Assembly (NCBI GenBank): GCA_949128115.1
Contig: OX421961.1
Location: 108,050,363 to 108,114,362 of the forward strand
Source of the DNA: Anaspis maculata
Taxonomy: Eukaryota; Arthropoda; Insecta; Coleoptera; Scraptiidae
Reading direction: 5' to 3'
DNA length: 64,000 bases
A model generated the notes under the pieces. That model saw only the letters and a list, made by a program, of their open reading frames with translations, had not been told where the DNA came from and searched no databases. Both the position numbers and the translations under genes were made by a program. Each line of letters starts with the position of its first letter. Position 1 is the stretch's first letter. Positions 24,917 to 38,600 of the stretch are shown here, piece by piece.

Positions 24917-25347
24917 ACGCGTGGTATTCAGTATGCTTATAGAGTTTTGTCCTGTGGAGTCTTGGCACTAAAAAATCAAACAAAAATGAATGTACCTAGT
25001 TGTTAATCTTAATTTTAATAATCACGAGAAAAAGTAACTTTAACTATCTATCATACTTATGTCATGACAAAACTCAGATAAAGGAAACTGAAAAAGCATT
25101 AGCATAATTCGTCATCATCGCTGTAAGCTTTCGTCCGTATCCTCTTCGCAGACGCTGGGTGTGGGCTTCTGAACCAGAATAAAAAGGTCGAGACCACATC
25201 GGAACAATACAGATTGAGCTCATTTTTTTAAGACGCCATTTTGAACACTGATTTCTTTTGTGTAAATAATTTGGAGAAAAACCGAATCTTCAAATGTGAA
25301 GAAATACGAATAAAAACGGTATGGACCTATCTATTTTTCTTCCCTCC

Positions 25348-25898
25348 TTATTGGCCCAAGTTTAGGTGTCCTGTCCGCCATATCCTTATTTTCCAACCGA
25401 TTTTTCTAAATTTGGTATCAATGGCTAGCCAATTGGATAAGCTACCATTTTCATATGAGAAAATGGCCGACATGTCAAAATTTAAGATCTACCTACTAAA
25501 ACATCTACTACACAGTGTTGTTGGACGACTTTGGCGAATGCATGGTCCGGTAAAACCCTGATCAGGGAAAAAGCACAAACAGCTAGCGCTCAAACCAGTT
25601 TTATGCTGGATTGTCCAATGACACTCCAAAGTTTCTGAAATCTCAAAACCTGAAAATCAGAGAGACAAGTAAAGAACTGAAACACAAGTCCAACCGTGGG
25701 TGCCAATAACCATGCAGTTGATGCACCCTAATAAAATTAAAGAAAAACGAAGGCAAAAGAAGGTCCATTTTCAACAGTTTTCGCATATGAAAATGGTACA
25801 GCCGCCGATTCAATTGACTAGCCATTGATACCAAACTTGAAAAAGTCGGTGGGAATATGGCGGATTGGTGGGCAGGATACCTTTTGGGTCAACTATCC
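25348..25898. repeat. Foldback element with a third partial unit downstream
   Basis: TTTGGTATCAATGGCTAGCC and CATTTTCATATGAGAAAA (about 25412-25465) have inverse counterparts at about 25785-25835. Outer blocks such as TCCTGTCCGCCATATCC are mirrored near 25850-25875. A related single unit (CAACTGGCTAGCCAATG) lies at about 26035-26130 in the right-arm orientation. Limits are approximate. Confidence 0.6.
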
Positions 25899-26177
25899 GA
25901 GAATGAAAGAAAGCGAATTGGTTGTGGTCTTGAACTGACAAGGAAAGTCTATTCCTTCATAATGCATAATTTGCTTTGACTTTTTGACAACTCTTGACAC
26001 AAAACAACGAGAACAAAAAGAAGCCTATTTTCAATTGTTTCTGCCATCTTGAATTGGGATACGTCGGCCATTTTAAAATACGGAGATGCGGTAGCCTATT
26101 CAACTGGCTAGCCAATGCTGTAAAGCTCACGAAAATCTCGAGTACAATTTTTTTTGGCCCACCCGGTATTTCTCATT

Positions 26178-27645
26178 TTCACCGTGGGTTCCACAAAAAA
26201 TATAACACGAAATTAGTTGATTCGCGATTTTTGTTTGTCAATTTGCAGCTGAATGATCAATGAAAATGCTGGTTTATCTCTGAATAAAAAAAAAAGATGG
26301 GTTTAGTACGGATTTCACACATTTTTTGTGGTTAATCGCCTAGCATTCAGCAAAGAAAAAGTTCAGTTAATCTGCAATCAGCCTTGATCGCTGATCATCT
26401 TTTTTGTGGAACTGATGGCCAGGAAATAAAATAGATATACATTTTTGTCTTTTTTCTTGGTGATGGTGATACCTCCAGTAAGCGGCAAGGTGTGATTCAT
26501 ATACCAAACTACGAGATGAATTTATGCGATCAAAATCCAGCAAAAAAGCACTTTGTTATGGCATTTACCGACTTCCCATTTTCGTGTCTTCAATTATTGC
26601 GTTTTCGCTATCGCGCAGATCCTGTTCTAACTTGGTAGTGTCACTTGTTTCGGTTTAGGTGGATGAAATTTCACAGCAGAATACCTTATAAAGCGCCGAA
26701 AAGTATTTTTTTAGAAAGCATGGAAGTGTCCTGCGTCATGGATCTAATGCCATCATATGATAAGCCTTGCTTGTGAGCACTTGATGAGTAGATTTTAACG
26801 CATCAAAATTACATTTCTTTGTAGTTACCTTAAGTAATAAAGTTACCCCAAATTCGTAAAACTATCTTTAATTCCATAATTTTTTTAACGAGAATTGAAA
26901 ATTATTAGTATATTTATTCCACTTTTAAAAAGCATGGAATAACAACCGCATTAGCATTAAGGGCGACGCCATTGGTTTGGCTGGCTACGAATATAAAGAA
27001 TGTGCATTTGACACGTTCATCTTGCGTTTCAATTGGAAATATCATGTATGACTTTCTCGTTTATCGAATCGAATTAAAGACGAAAGAACGTCAGTCTGGA
27101 CATGTATGTCGGTTTTTATTTGACCGTCTGGTATTCTCAATCAGGCATAACGGCCCTCTTGGTAATTTGCTTTTGGTTAGGTATTCTTACCGTCAGTTCC
27201 ACAAAAAAGATGATCAGCAATCAGGCCTGATTGCAGATTAATAGGCCATCCACAATGATGTTAATGTTAACGTAATGTTATCCGGCAATGGTAATGTTAG
27301 CATTCAAAGCAATGAGTTTCAAATGGTGACGTTCATAATCATGTTAGTGGCAATGGTAAGCATTACCCATTGAAACTCGTTGCTTTGAAATGCTAACATT
27401 ACCATTGCCGATAACATTACGTTAACATTAACATCATTGTGGACGGGCTATAATTGAATTTTTTTCTCCTGAATGCTAGGCCATTACCTACAAAAAATGC
27501 CTGAATTCTGTATTAGACCCATAATTTTTTTATTTTTGACAGATAAACCAGCATTTCCATTGATCAATCAACTACAAATTGACATTTAAAAATTGCGAAT
27601 CAACTAATCTCGCATTATCTTTTTTGTGGAACCCACGGTTATTCT
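26178..27645. repeat. 1.5-kb foldback with GTGGGTTCCACAAAAAA ends
   Basis: ACCGTGGGTTCCACAAAAAA at 26181 is mirrored at 27621-27640. Homology of the arms covers about 250 bp, including GATCAGC, TGCAATCAG and GAATGCTAGG blocks, and a second TTTTTTGTGGAAC pair lies further in (about 26400 and 27195). The right arm is interrupted by the MITE at 27244-27448. The 0.75-kb centre (26440-27190) has an 89-codon frame I do not recognise. Confidence 0.65.
27244..27448. mobile_element. 205-bp MITE in a foldback arm, TA target duplication
   Basis: GGCCATCCACAATGATGTTA is mirrored by TAACATCATTGTGGACGGGC, with TA immediately outside both ends (27242-27243 and 27449-27450). Nearly the whole element folds on itself, with few mismatches. 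The corresponding left arm of the host foldback lacks this insert, which supports a discrete insertion at a TA. Confidence 0.85.
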
Positions 27646-29040
27646 CTCAGCTTAGTGCGATGGAGTGCCATTTTATCCTGGGTCCTTCAGCCCTCAAGTT
27701 TTGTGTAATATAAGTGTAGTGCTGGACAATTGACCGCTTTTGTTCCTGTTCAAACAACAATAATGGTAGCACCAAGTAACAATGGTAGTTGTTTTTTTCA
27801 AACTTCATGGTTTATACATAACGTCTATCCTTGATGGCAACTCCTCCATTTTTCAAACTCATTTTCATGGTAGAGCGGGCTCCGGTATCTCTAATAAAAT
27901 ATCAACCGTTGAATCTACCCACGCCATAAGTTTTCCTATCTTGTATCTTTATATTGTGCATAATATACCGTACTGAGATCTGCATATTTTATTCCACCTG
28001 CATCTTATAGTTTCTTCAGTCGCACTATTGTAATAATTGTCGCATGATATACGCGGAACGTTCCAATCGAATCGCTGTGCATTTGTTTGCTACAATAAGG
28101 AAGCGGCTTGGACGGTGCTTATTAAGGCGGGATGTGGCCCCAATAAAGCCACACTACATACACATTACAGTCGATTGTTACTGAAATTAGCGTAATGAGC
28201 CGGCAGACTATCCGGACTCGCATCAGCCGGTAACCGGTCAGGATGTGGTTTAGAACATTTAATATGGTAAGGACAATCACCATCATTAGCATTTCACTAC
28301 TAGAACGCTACGGTAATTTCGGAATTAACAACAAACTGTCAGACAGATCTGATAATAATGGGTACTGCTCGCGCGGTTTTCCGATCATGACGATGATGAT
28401 GTTATAACCCATACAGATAAATAACCGTTACCGGCGCGCAACACTTTTTTGCAAAACTCCCATAACTATCTACTACTTTGCGATATCATGAGTCGATATA
28501 ATAAAAGTTGTCATAAAACATTCGGGACCCAGGGTGAGAAATGTCAATTAGCCAGGACGATTCAAGCCACCATTCGGACTCATCGCAGTGGAAACATTAG
28601 CGCATGGAGCTTCTGTCGTGGGGGATATCACAGGCACATACACACAGCGGATTCAATGAACATTATCGCACTGCCCGGCTATTTAGTGATCAATGAACGG
28701 AAAATTTATTCAAGTCATCAACAGCACTTTGTCATTCGATGGGAAACGTTCATGCCCCGCAGGCAAGCACAGGCCAAATTAGGCGAACATAGATAGGGGA
28801 CGGACGTGCGAATCATCAAACAATTTGAAGTTTGTATTCCATTTCAGATTGGATGAAGTTTTAGTTATTTCTGTTGTGCATACCTGGATGTTTCATAAAT
28901 TGTGAATAAAACTTCCCACAAGACGTTGTAGAGGGAAGCCATCAAAATGTCAGGAAACATTGTGGAAACCTTTTTTTAAGCAAATTGCTCTAATGTGTGA
29001 CTATATACTCGTATATCTTCATTTTTAGGAATAACTATAT
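27646..29040. other. Low-repeat stretch without a recognised gene
   Basis: 27980-28800 is richer in G+C, low-copy in appearance and free of transposon ends. A 115-codon frame at 28449-28796 has no recognisable domain. Conserved non-coding sequence is possible here but cannot be judged without comparison. Confidence 0.4.
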
Positions 29041-29226
29041 TTTTTTATTTATTTTTTTTTATTTATTTGTCTTATTTTACGAGGCGGCATTCAGCTATAA
29101 GCTGCTCTACCATGCAACCTCGGGGACAGCACAAAATATCCATGGATGAAGTAGGATTCGAACCCACACAGGGCAGCGCGAATGGTTTGGCTTGCCATCA
29201 CCTGTACCACTCGGCTACCACCGCTC
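29041..29226 (-). mobile_element. tRNA-derived SINE (tRNA-Ser-like head)
   Basis: On the minus strand the head begins GGAGCGGTGGTAGCCGAGTG. It contains an exact RNA polymerase III A box, TAGCCGAGTGG (29207-29217), and an exact B box, GGTTCGAATCC (29154-29164), 42 nt apart. About 75 nt of tRNA-unrelated body follow, then an A-rich AAAT-type tail on the plus strand at 29041-29077 (written as T/A). This is the standard tRNA-SINE plan; mobilisation would need a LINE partner. The promoter consensus is intact. It is not a functional tRNA, because the arms do not fold and there is a 3' body. Confidence 0.85.
29154..29217 (-). promoter_or_regulatory. Internal RNA polymerase III promoter of the SINE (A and B boxes)
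   Basis: The A box (TAGCCGAGTGG) and B box (GGTTCGAATCC) both fit the TRGYNNARYGG and GGTTCGANTCC consensus without mismatch, at tRNA-like spacing. Confidence 0.85.
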
Positions 29227-30581
29227 CTATTTGCTAAGATACCTTTCTTAAAGAGAAAAGAGTCATGCGGACCCTATCAGAAACATTCGTCTTGAAACCA
29301 GGTATTCTCCAGATTTCCTTTTCAAAAATTGAGGTGGACTGGGGATGTAGCATGTTGCTTTTTGTAGTTGACGAACTAAAAGATATTGCCACCATTTTTG
29401 GTCGATGAGAATACTGGAAAATCCAGTGGAAGGTCATATTATTTCTCTAGATGACTTGTTTTTGTGAAGAACTTCTCCTTCAACCCTTCAAAGACTCAAC
29501 AAGGCTAATGGTCAGCCTACTTTTTCCTTTTTATCGTCCCAAATTCCTAACAAAATACAAACAAGTTCTTCTCACCCGATGAAGCCCAAAATTGAGACGA
29601 GTCGTGCGACTGAACTTTTTCTTCACTTTTTCACAAGCGTTATTTAATCGGAAAACTCAAAACTAGCCGAAATCAAATTATCATATGCAAGATGCAAGGA
29701 CAAGAATACGAGGTAAATTATAATCTTATGTCAATTTCCTCGTGTATTCCCGCCTGAGAATTGCTTATTCCGATCTTTTAGGCTACTGCTGAGTTACTAA
29801 AGTACAAAGTGAATAGTAACTCCGATAAGAAACTGGTTGCCTCGATGTATAAGGTCGGAATTTTTCTACTGCACACACCGCCGCCAAGCACTCCTTCTCA
29901 ATGACACTGTACTTCTGTTTTGACGCCTAGAGCGATCATTCCCATAATCTGTATCTGGAATTGATCATTGAAGTCAAGGGTGAATCTTGACTGTGGCGTG
30001 TGTACAAGGTTCATCGACTTGACGCTAGTTGACGTCTTTCGAAGCAAGTTTGAAGTTGGGTCGAAACTTTCTCTGCTACCCTGCCCTCACCAACAGACGC
30101 TTTAGCTATTTGATGTTGGTAGGTAGAGATACCTCCATTGCATTACGGCCCTCATTTGTCTAGATTCATGCGAAGTCCCTGTTGTTCATTCATGTAGCCC
30201 AGGTAATACCGGTCCTGGCCTTCGCAACTGGCATTTTTTCTCCAACAATCTTCAATCATCAGGTTGGTCCCTGCTTTCGACATGGCGCAATGTTCTTAAA
30301 AATTCTCCAAAATAGTGACTGAATGACGCCGGAATACTTCCATCACAGCGTTTCATTGAAACGTTGAGGTCAGGGAAGTCCACTCACTTTCATTTATAAG
30401 TTTCAAGTTGTAGAAGCTATTCTATTCACTTTTGCCAACTTCACGTGATTCCCCAATTCTTCAGGCTACAATTCCAGAAAGTTTTCAATTTTTAGGAGAA
30501 TGGATGGTCAAAATATAAAGAGTGAATAGGCACATTTGAATAGAGTCTTTCAAGCCTGATCTTTAATGCTTTTTGCATTTT
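29227..30581. other. No gene recognised
   Basis: No transposon ends, RNA gene or known protein motif was found. Confidence 0.4.
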
Positions 30582-31040
30582 ACTTTCCCGACCCCCCACC
30601 AACATGGAAGGGAAAGTATTGTAATTGTGCAAGAGAAAAGTTTTGACATTTCACCGTATATATCCATTTTGAGGTCCCTCAAGAGATTAGGACCATTTTC
30701 AGAATGATGTCTGTCTGTATGTGTGTCTGTCTGTGATCTCAATAATTTTATTCAAAATCAGATGTAAAGTTGTAATGAATAAGTCTTCTCCACTTGTTTT
30801 TGTATAGATTACTCGAGTTCCGGCTTGACTAAATGTATATAATGGTCTTACAATTGACCTTTCCAATTTTAGGAGATAGAAAATAGATAGTTTTTCGAGG
30901 TCACCTTTGACGTTTTGACGTTTATGACGTTTGGACGTTTCGTTTCTGACTTTTGCGAGAATTTTGAATCGGTTAGCTATACTGTTCCCATTATCAAATG
31001 GGGAAAGTCACTAGAGCCCATAAAGGAGTTTTTAGTGGAC
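30582..31040 (+). mobile_element. Second Helentron/HINE-like element, short, distinct family
   Basis: The left end is ACTTTCCC (30582-30589), with GGGAAAGT close by (30610-30617). A GTCT-rich stretch follows (about 30709-30735). Near the right side GGGAAAGT recurs (31001-31008), the inverse of the left end, and is followed by ACTAGAGCCC...TTTTTAGT, which can form an interrupted hairpin. The plan (5' block, GTCY microsatellite, asymmetric inverted ends, 3' stem) parallels the 14.3-kb family, but the sequences differ and the core is short without tandem units. Right limit is approximate. Confidence 0.45.
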
Positions 31041-32482
31041 GAAGTAATAGAGTTTTTTCGTAGTAAGATGCACGTGTCTGGTGCAGCGTGATCCCTGCTG
31101 GTGCTGGTGCAGCCACACTTCCATCAAGTTTGGGTCTTTCGTGAACCGGTGCATGGTTATGCTGGGTGTATTCGTCTTATTCTCGACTCAACACCCTTGA
31201 ACCATTTCTGCAAGTATCTTCTCAGTTTTCCACTACATATAACACACTTATTGGTAAGAACGAGGGTAAGAACAAGTGAAATCATGAAATCCATGCTGAA
31301 ATCAAATAAATACACGATAGAGCGCTTGTCAGATTCGAAAAATTTCCCATTGTCAGAAACGAAATGTCATATCTCAAGAAACATAGGGCGCTTTCCAATA
31401 ACTGCGACAAGACGGATACACAATGTCAAAGTGCACTTGCCAGCTCAATTCTAAACTCAGACTCGCCAATGTTTAGATTGTGTCGACATGTGGTGCTATC
31501 ACTGCTATTGGAACGCTAGCTGTGTCAAATTGTGTCCATATGTGTCGAAGTGTGTCCTTATACGTCTTATTACCGCCCAATGACCTCGATAAACCATCTC
31601 TCATACGCATGACGTCACAGTAAAGAGAAACAACGGAAAATTGGAGACCTCAATTAATAGATGTGACATAGAATAGAACTGTGTGTCTAAGTAATGATGT
31701 AACAATGAGGAATAGACGTAACAGGTAAAACAACAGCAGGTTGTCCGATGGTTAGCGGTACCAACCTCGTCATATACAGCGTCTGCAATTATATGCCGAT
31801 CACGTTTTAAATTCAGTAGAAATTAAAACGCGGTTGGCCATGTTCCCTAGGGTGTAACGGACGCTGACAGACCAAGTTACGTGAAAACGGGCTTTTTGTG
31901 GCGAAGTCCAGTGAGGTTAAGAAATTTTGACATGAAATGCCAATTCTGGCGTCTCCTTGCATCATATTCCGCTACAGTGTTGCCTTGGCTGTATGATTGT
32001 TATCTTGTCAGAATGGCAGGTAAGTGACAGAGTGCCGAGCTGTTCTAGGTTTTAGACACTAGGCCTTCATTTCTGACCATACATTAGAACAGTTTTCTCA
32101 ACCTGGTATATAATATGATGGTATATTATGATTCACTATTTTATTCAAAAAAAACTGTTCACCAGTCGCCTATTTAAACTGGAGAAAGTCTACCAAAATC
32201 AAGACGTCTTGAGCGTTCATACAATCTTGCAACAGCGCTGTACTCGATTGACAATACGAATTCAAGGCAAAATGGCAATGGCAAAATGGCAAAATGTAGT
32301 TTCCATGGAAATGACTACTAATTTCAGTATTTTTCAGGAACGGCTGAAGATATTGAGACGCAATTTGTTTTATTTCAACAAACATTAAATTGTGAAACTA
32401 CATGGTCACTTTCATGGCTCTAACTTTTCTGTTTATCAAGTTGGAACTCTTCCATCATTAAACACCCTGGTGTACGGCGTCT
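31041..32482. other. No gene recognised
   Basis: 31386-31515 contains loosely inverted CGCTTTCCAATA/TATTGGAACGC blocks that may mark a small decayed MITE. Several GTGTC(G/C)-type short repeats follow (31485-31560). Nothing else can be supported. Confidence 0.35.
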
Positions 32483-32645
32483 CCAAGTAGTAGTGCCATC
32501 AGGGGCCTTATTCTTGAAACGGGGAACAAAGTTCTCATGCGGTGTTGCTATGCAAGGAGAGCTGCGATTGGCCCTTGCCTAGCAACTACACATGTGGACT
32601 CTGTTCCGCGTTTCAAGAATAGGGCTCCTGGGCACCACTTCTTGG
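32483..32645. mobile_element. 163-bp MITE, TIR CCAAG(T/A)AGT(A/G)GTGCC
   Basis: CCAAGTAGTAGTGCCATCAG at the left is mirrored by GGGCACCACTTCTTGG at the right. Inner blocks CCTTATTCTTGAAACG and CGTTTCAAGAATAGGG also pair. The arms span about 45 bp around a GC-richer centre. No coding sequence and no certain target duplication. Confidence 0.75.
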
Positions 32646-35600
32646 AAGTATAAGGTATAAATATGGGTATGTACTTCAACTGTGCCAAATCTCAATACAG
32701 AGTACTCAAAGGTACAAGGTTTATATAGAATATATGCCCGTTAACCACCGAACTAACTTGAAAGTGAAGAACCGGCGTGGCTTATCGAGACTGGATTCAA
32801 ATGATGGAGCTTAAAATGAAGTCTTTATCGAGGAAAATATCTCATTTCTTCAATATTTTTCTCCAATTTCAACCTCCCACCCGAGGGGACGTCTCGTACA
32901 AAAATTTCCATCCGTTCCTTGCTACTCGTCGGGGAAGTTTTGGGGTGACACAACCGATTTTTTCTATTTTTGTGAACCATACGTATCTCAGTCATTCAAG
33001 CAAAAAAAAATCTTCGTAAAGGTGATACCTCGGGTGATACAGAGAGGCGTGACACTTTCACAACAACTGCGAAGTTTTTCACTCTATACGTTGTGTATTC
33101 ATAGGGAGATGTGATTTTCCCTGCGAAAAATGCCAATTTTGTCCATAGAACTGTATCTATTTGTCCTTCAAAACGCAAGACTTTTTTATCTGATTTCACA
33201 CTTTTTTTCCATAAAGAGCATGGGCTGACATGCCTGCAACCGGCAGTATGGCACTGTGGTAGGAAAACCGGCAGCGTGGTCAGGGATACTGACGAAGTCA
33301 GGAACGTCCCAAAACAAGTAATCATGCAACCACGTCAGAGCTGTCTGCTGTCAAAGAAGTCCAAAAAGAATTTCTTATTTTAACCACCATGGACTCTGTA
33401 TGTCCTTCGCGTTGACCGCTCATCAGGCACATGGCCCATATGATATGCATATATTTACAATTTACTTATCTTATTTCCTCCTGTCATATACCCACTTACT
33501 GGGCTTCTCGTTCGATCAAACCTTATTCGTCACTTCGCCAGTGAACTGAACTCCACCCACCCCATCATATACCCGTGAACGAATCTCAGAGTATTATCGT
33601 ATATCCTTTCGAAATAATCCTAGTGTCTCCTGGCTGGCCTAATCGCGAATTTCGTAATAGATTTGGCAAACTAATGAGCCGCTTCTCCGCCAATTGTATG
33701 AGCTTGTGACTTATCTCCGAATCGAACGCAGTCTTTGAGCTTGTGGCTTAAGCCGGAGTCTCCAGCAAACATTTTCCGTGTCTTCAATATGGTTTTACAT
33801 ATAGAGTTTTTTCTTTCTCTAATCGAATATCGAATAATACTTATTTTGACTCAACACCAATTTTTCTTAACAAAAATCAGTACATCTCCAAGAAGCTACT
33901 TTTATAGCTGATTTTAACATTCCAGGTTTCTTACTAGCGCAAATATTATCATGAAAGGAGCTTGTTTTTGTCCCTGAACAGACAATCTTATTTTCGAACT
34001 GAATTTCATGCTTTCGTCACATCTTGGATCTTGATGGCCATCATATTTCAATTTTTTATAGGTGAATGATTTGTTTTCATCTATAAACCACTCAATGTGT
34101 CGCGACCAAAAATTTTGCCTCTTTTCAAAACGATGTAATTTTTGATTCCCTCCAAATCTTTTGATTCGGTTAACTGTGTCCGTTCGCCTCAGCCTCTATG
34201 AAAAAGGGTATGCGTTAGCTTTTTTCTGAATCATGCGAAATAAGCAACTTCTTTTTGGTCACCGTTCCAACCTCAACTATAGGATGATGCTCGTAAGAAT
34301 TTAATGAGTACTTTGCCTCCAAATTTCCAAACATCTTGCAATTTATAGATCGGTTTTATAAAAAATAATGGCGTCACAAATGCAATCATGTGGTTAAACG
34401 GTTTAGTGTTCTGGTGTCATAAAGAAAGGTCCATCAGGTATTCTTATAGGTAGCACATGTTGTGTTACAAATTGCACATCAAGGGCTACATAATATTTTG
34501 GCGATGTTAAAAACAGTAATCTCTTGTGTGTTTAAGCTATTACACACAACACAAGTTCTATAGTTCACTTATATCCTGACTAATTGGACCCGTCATCCCA
34601 TACATATTATTTATTATACAATAACGAAATGCGACTCTTTAACAAAAGCCAAGCGAAATTTTGTTTTTCGTTTCGTCCTGAAGAGGCTCACTTACTTTGC
34701 TCAATTGTCAAAGCACGACTTTCAAAGTCGTGATCACGAATCGGGCAGAAGAGAGCTAAAGTCCTATAATTTGAAGGTATACACAGAGCCGAAAATTATT
34801 TCGGACCAGGCGTTCCACACGTAAAAGCGTAAAATTTGCCTCTGATAGCTGCACATTTATACCGGGGATCAATAACAAAAAACTCAAATAAAATTTTCAG
34901 AATGAACAGGAAAAAATGTATGTAATTTGCTATAGAAAGGTAGCCCCGTCGTACTTCTCGTATGTTCAATGTGTTATTATTCTTCCACCAACTGACGGGT
35001 TTTTCGAAAATTACCGGTAAACAGTTGCGTTCCATACGACAACTGTTGCTTTTATCGAGAGGTTGTTGAAAACTTGAGATGAAAGCAATATGAATGAGGC
35101 TGCGCGCTGCACTGATGCTATAATAGTGAATGTGATGCATGTCGAAAGAGTCAGATTAATTTGAGAACATCCATCAAACACTCATTTTTGATATTTTACC
35201 TAAACCGCCGGAACAATCGCGTATAGCTCGAATAAAAAATTCGGGTCGCCTATTATCCGCCTAATTTAGACGATTAGGCACAATGATGAGAACATCAAAT
35301 CTGGCGGAACATCAAGAGAACTAATATATGCGGTTTTATTGTTTGGATGATTACGTTGCCAGCCGTCAAATTTGAATTCAAAGGATTTGTGGTAAAGTAA
35401 CGAAACAATAACACGGCCTTTCAATTTAATTCGGGGACCTCGACTGACATGCTTTGGGCATTTTAGGTACATCCGTTGACGACCTTATTCTCTTACACTT
35501 GACGCGAAGTTTAAGTGTGTTCGTATGTCAACGGCTTCCTCTTACAATAATTAATTTTTGGGTGTGAATTGATGAGACACGGGTTTATTATTAGACCACC

Positions 35601-38600
35601 GGAAGAGCTGCTAACGAACTTGTGACAAAGTGGTAAATAGAAAGTGCTTGACCCACGTGTGGAGTGCAAGGAGATGTTTGAGAATTTGCAACACGATGGT
35701 GACTTTTCAATGTAGGTATCAAGGTACCTACACCCATCAATTTTCACGCCCTCTCCAAGATTTTCACGGCACATTGGACGCGGCTTTGGTTTTGTATGTT
35801 CTATTTTTCGCTTCAGGGTTTCATATCTAAAGTGTAGTGGTATATGGCAGCTGGTTAGGGGTCCGATCCGATTCGAAACATTTCATAATTCGTCACGATC
35901 ACTTATAATCGCCCATAAAAAACTGTAGCAACATCTGACTTTCTTTTGTGGAGGTTCAGTGTTAGCTAACGTTTTTCTGTATTTAAATAAATGATGCATG
36001 CGGAAATACAAATTTCCCATCATGTCGGTATTTAATAAACTATTGCTTCCCAAACTTGATAATCTCATTCGAACGTCAGCAATGAACAGAAGTCAAAAAC
36101 TAGATTGGTTATCAAGTTTCAAGTTCAAGTTGCAGACGTACGAGAATAATATTGGAAAACAGCTAATTTCTATTATTAGAGGTTCCTCTAATTAGCTATC
36201 GAGTTTTTGATGGCCAGCATAAAGACACCCTCCTTTACATCAAAATTGGCCTCGTAAAATTCATAGGTTTATTGAAAAATTACACACAGCCCACCAAAAA
36301 TTTGTCAACATCAGCTGGATTCATTGTGCGCTACCACCTTTACTACGACCAAGTCGGGGTGCCCGCCCTTTAACAAATCATTCTTCACAATGCCGCGGCC
36401 TATTTTGTGTATCAAATCGTGTAATTCCAGAGGCAGGATGGCAACGCCTATGACACACAGTCACATATACAAGAAAAAAAACCATCATCAAGTTATGGAT
36501 GTGTGTGCGTATTTGACAAAAACCAACGGCCCTGCCTAAACCAACACCTGGTTATATTATTATAAACCACCTCTGTCTCTCTTGCGTTTTATACCTATCC
36601 CCCAGTCTTTTGTCATATTGTTGGACGACGTGTTTTAAAAGAGGTGTGTGATGACATATAACGTTTAGCATATCCTCCTTCCTAAACGATGTTCCTGCCC
36701 GATGTGAAAGGACAATAAACCGTGTCCCACTTTTAATATTCACGCCCAAAAGATGATGCAGAAATGCGCGGCCGGCCATCTAATCTCTCATCCTTAGCAC
36801 TCAGGGTTGGGTGGCATGTGGTATTGTTTTCGAAAATGTTGTTACGTTCCATTGTCATCATGTAAGCTCTAGAACAACAAGCTCGAGATACCTACTTATA
36901 CAAGAATCTGGTGGTATATTATAATGCTTACACAAAAGGAAGGTGATTCTAGATCATAATGGTTTCTCATATGTAACGGCTGGTCCTCTTTCAAGTTGGA
37001 AATGGAGCTAAAGCTCCTCCAGCCAAGACGCGCAGTCTATTATATGCCAAAGTTAGGTAAGCACACACATCTTCCCATTCTCGTTTACACCGCACACTAT
37101 ACGGCAAACAATTAGCTTTATTTGCTAGTTGGAGAGGAGAATAATCGGACCACCAAAGACTATTAAAGCCGAGAAACTACATCGTGTCAGCGGTGGTATG
37201 TTATGAGGCATTGTACTTGAATGTTCTATAGAAAACCACAGAGTTCATTCATAAGTACCTGCATACCATGCAGGCAAGATTTATCGTGGAGTTTCCATTT
37301 CTGCAGGTACGAGTATTATTCACAATAAAACGAATTCCTTGTTCATTGGCATTTTGACTTTTGCCATTAATTCTCCTCATCCTCTTTCAGCTATATTGAA
37401 CGATGGGTTTTCTTGTTATTACATATTTTATTCGCGTCTTCTTTTCCACTCTATCAATGTGCACTTCCATTTGGAACAATATATATTCTTTCTTCTGAAG
37501 AAAACCTTTCCGCATGTTTTTTTTTTGTACAGTACCAAGTTTGACATACACCCATTTAAAGATTTCTTCTGGATTCCAACATCATAGGCAGTTCATATCG
37601 TGGAACGGTTTCTGATTCAACTATTCATATTTATCTCTTTTATTTATAGGATGGAATAAAAAAAATCGATTTGTTGGTGATAACAATGTGATAACATTGT
37701 CGCTTCTTGGTCCTTTTTTAAAATCCAGAGCTCATTGTGTTCGAAGCTGAAGCTTTAGGTAAGAAAACCCCGTTAACAGAATTGACTCAAGACCAACATT
37801 CAAAATACCGGGTTGCCTCAACGTAGGGGATGTATCGGTTCCGGTATCCGGCCGGGAGAAGAATTTTTGATGGAGGGATTAAACTACGACTGCATGTTTC
37901 TGAGGATTAATCAGTTTTCTCGCACGTCTGAAAATGCTCGTAACCAACATTACAAAAATTGGAACAATCAGAGACCAACATAGTTCGCTCTGATTTCCGT
38001 AACAGTGGTTACAAGCATTCGCAGTTTAGCAGAGGCGCTTTTTTTCTTGGAAAAACATGCATTTGCGATTGGTCTCTTCTATAAGCGGTTTAGTAGAGTA
38101 GCCTTGGGCTAAACTCTGCCTCGAAAGTACTTTTTTCACTGTTCTAAGTTTATGTTCATATTCCGCTATAAAAATGAAAATCCGATTATTCGTGTTATTA
38201 CCTATTTATGAGCGCCACCTTTTGAAAATCGGCCAAGAAGAGAAAATGTTACCACCGGAAGATCAAACAGTCGATTATTTTATACCACCTTGTAAATAAA
38301 AGAGATCAAAATTTATGCCACCTATTTCGAGATATGAACTCCCTTCATGCCTTTGATATAAAATCCAAGGAAAAATTTGTTCAAATACAAGGATGTTAAA
38401 CTTTCGAGATGACAGGGTTCTGTTCCCAGAGGATCAAGTTTTCAAATGTTTCGAACTATTTGAAGTTATTCAAGACAGCCAGGAGTTTTCTTATATTGTA
38501 AAAGGGTGAAATTTTGAAGTAAGACATCTATTTCGTTGCGCAGTTTAGTTTCACTTCAAAAACTGGCAGTAAAATAAGGCTTTCCTTGGACTACAACAGC

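Noticed and set aside
29130..29226. tRNA-Ser gene
   Set aside because: A and B boxes are perfect, but acceptor and anticodon arms do not fold properly, and a SINE body with an A-rich tail follows.
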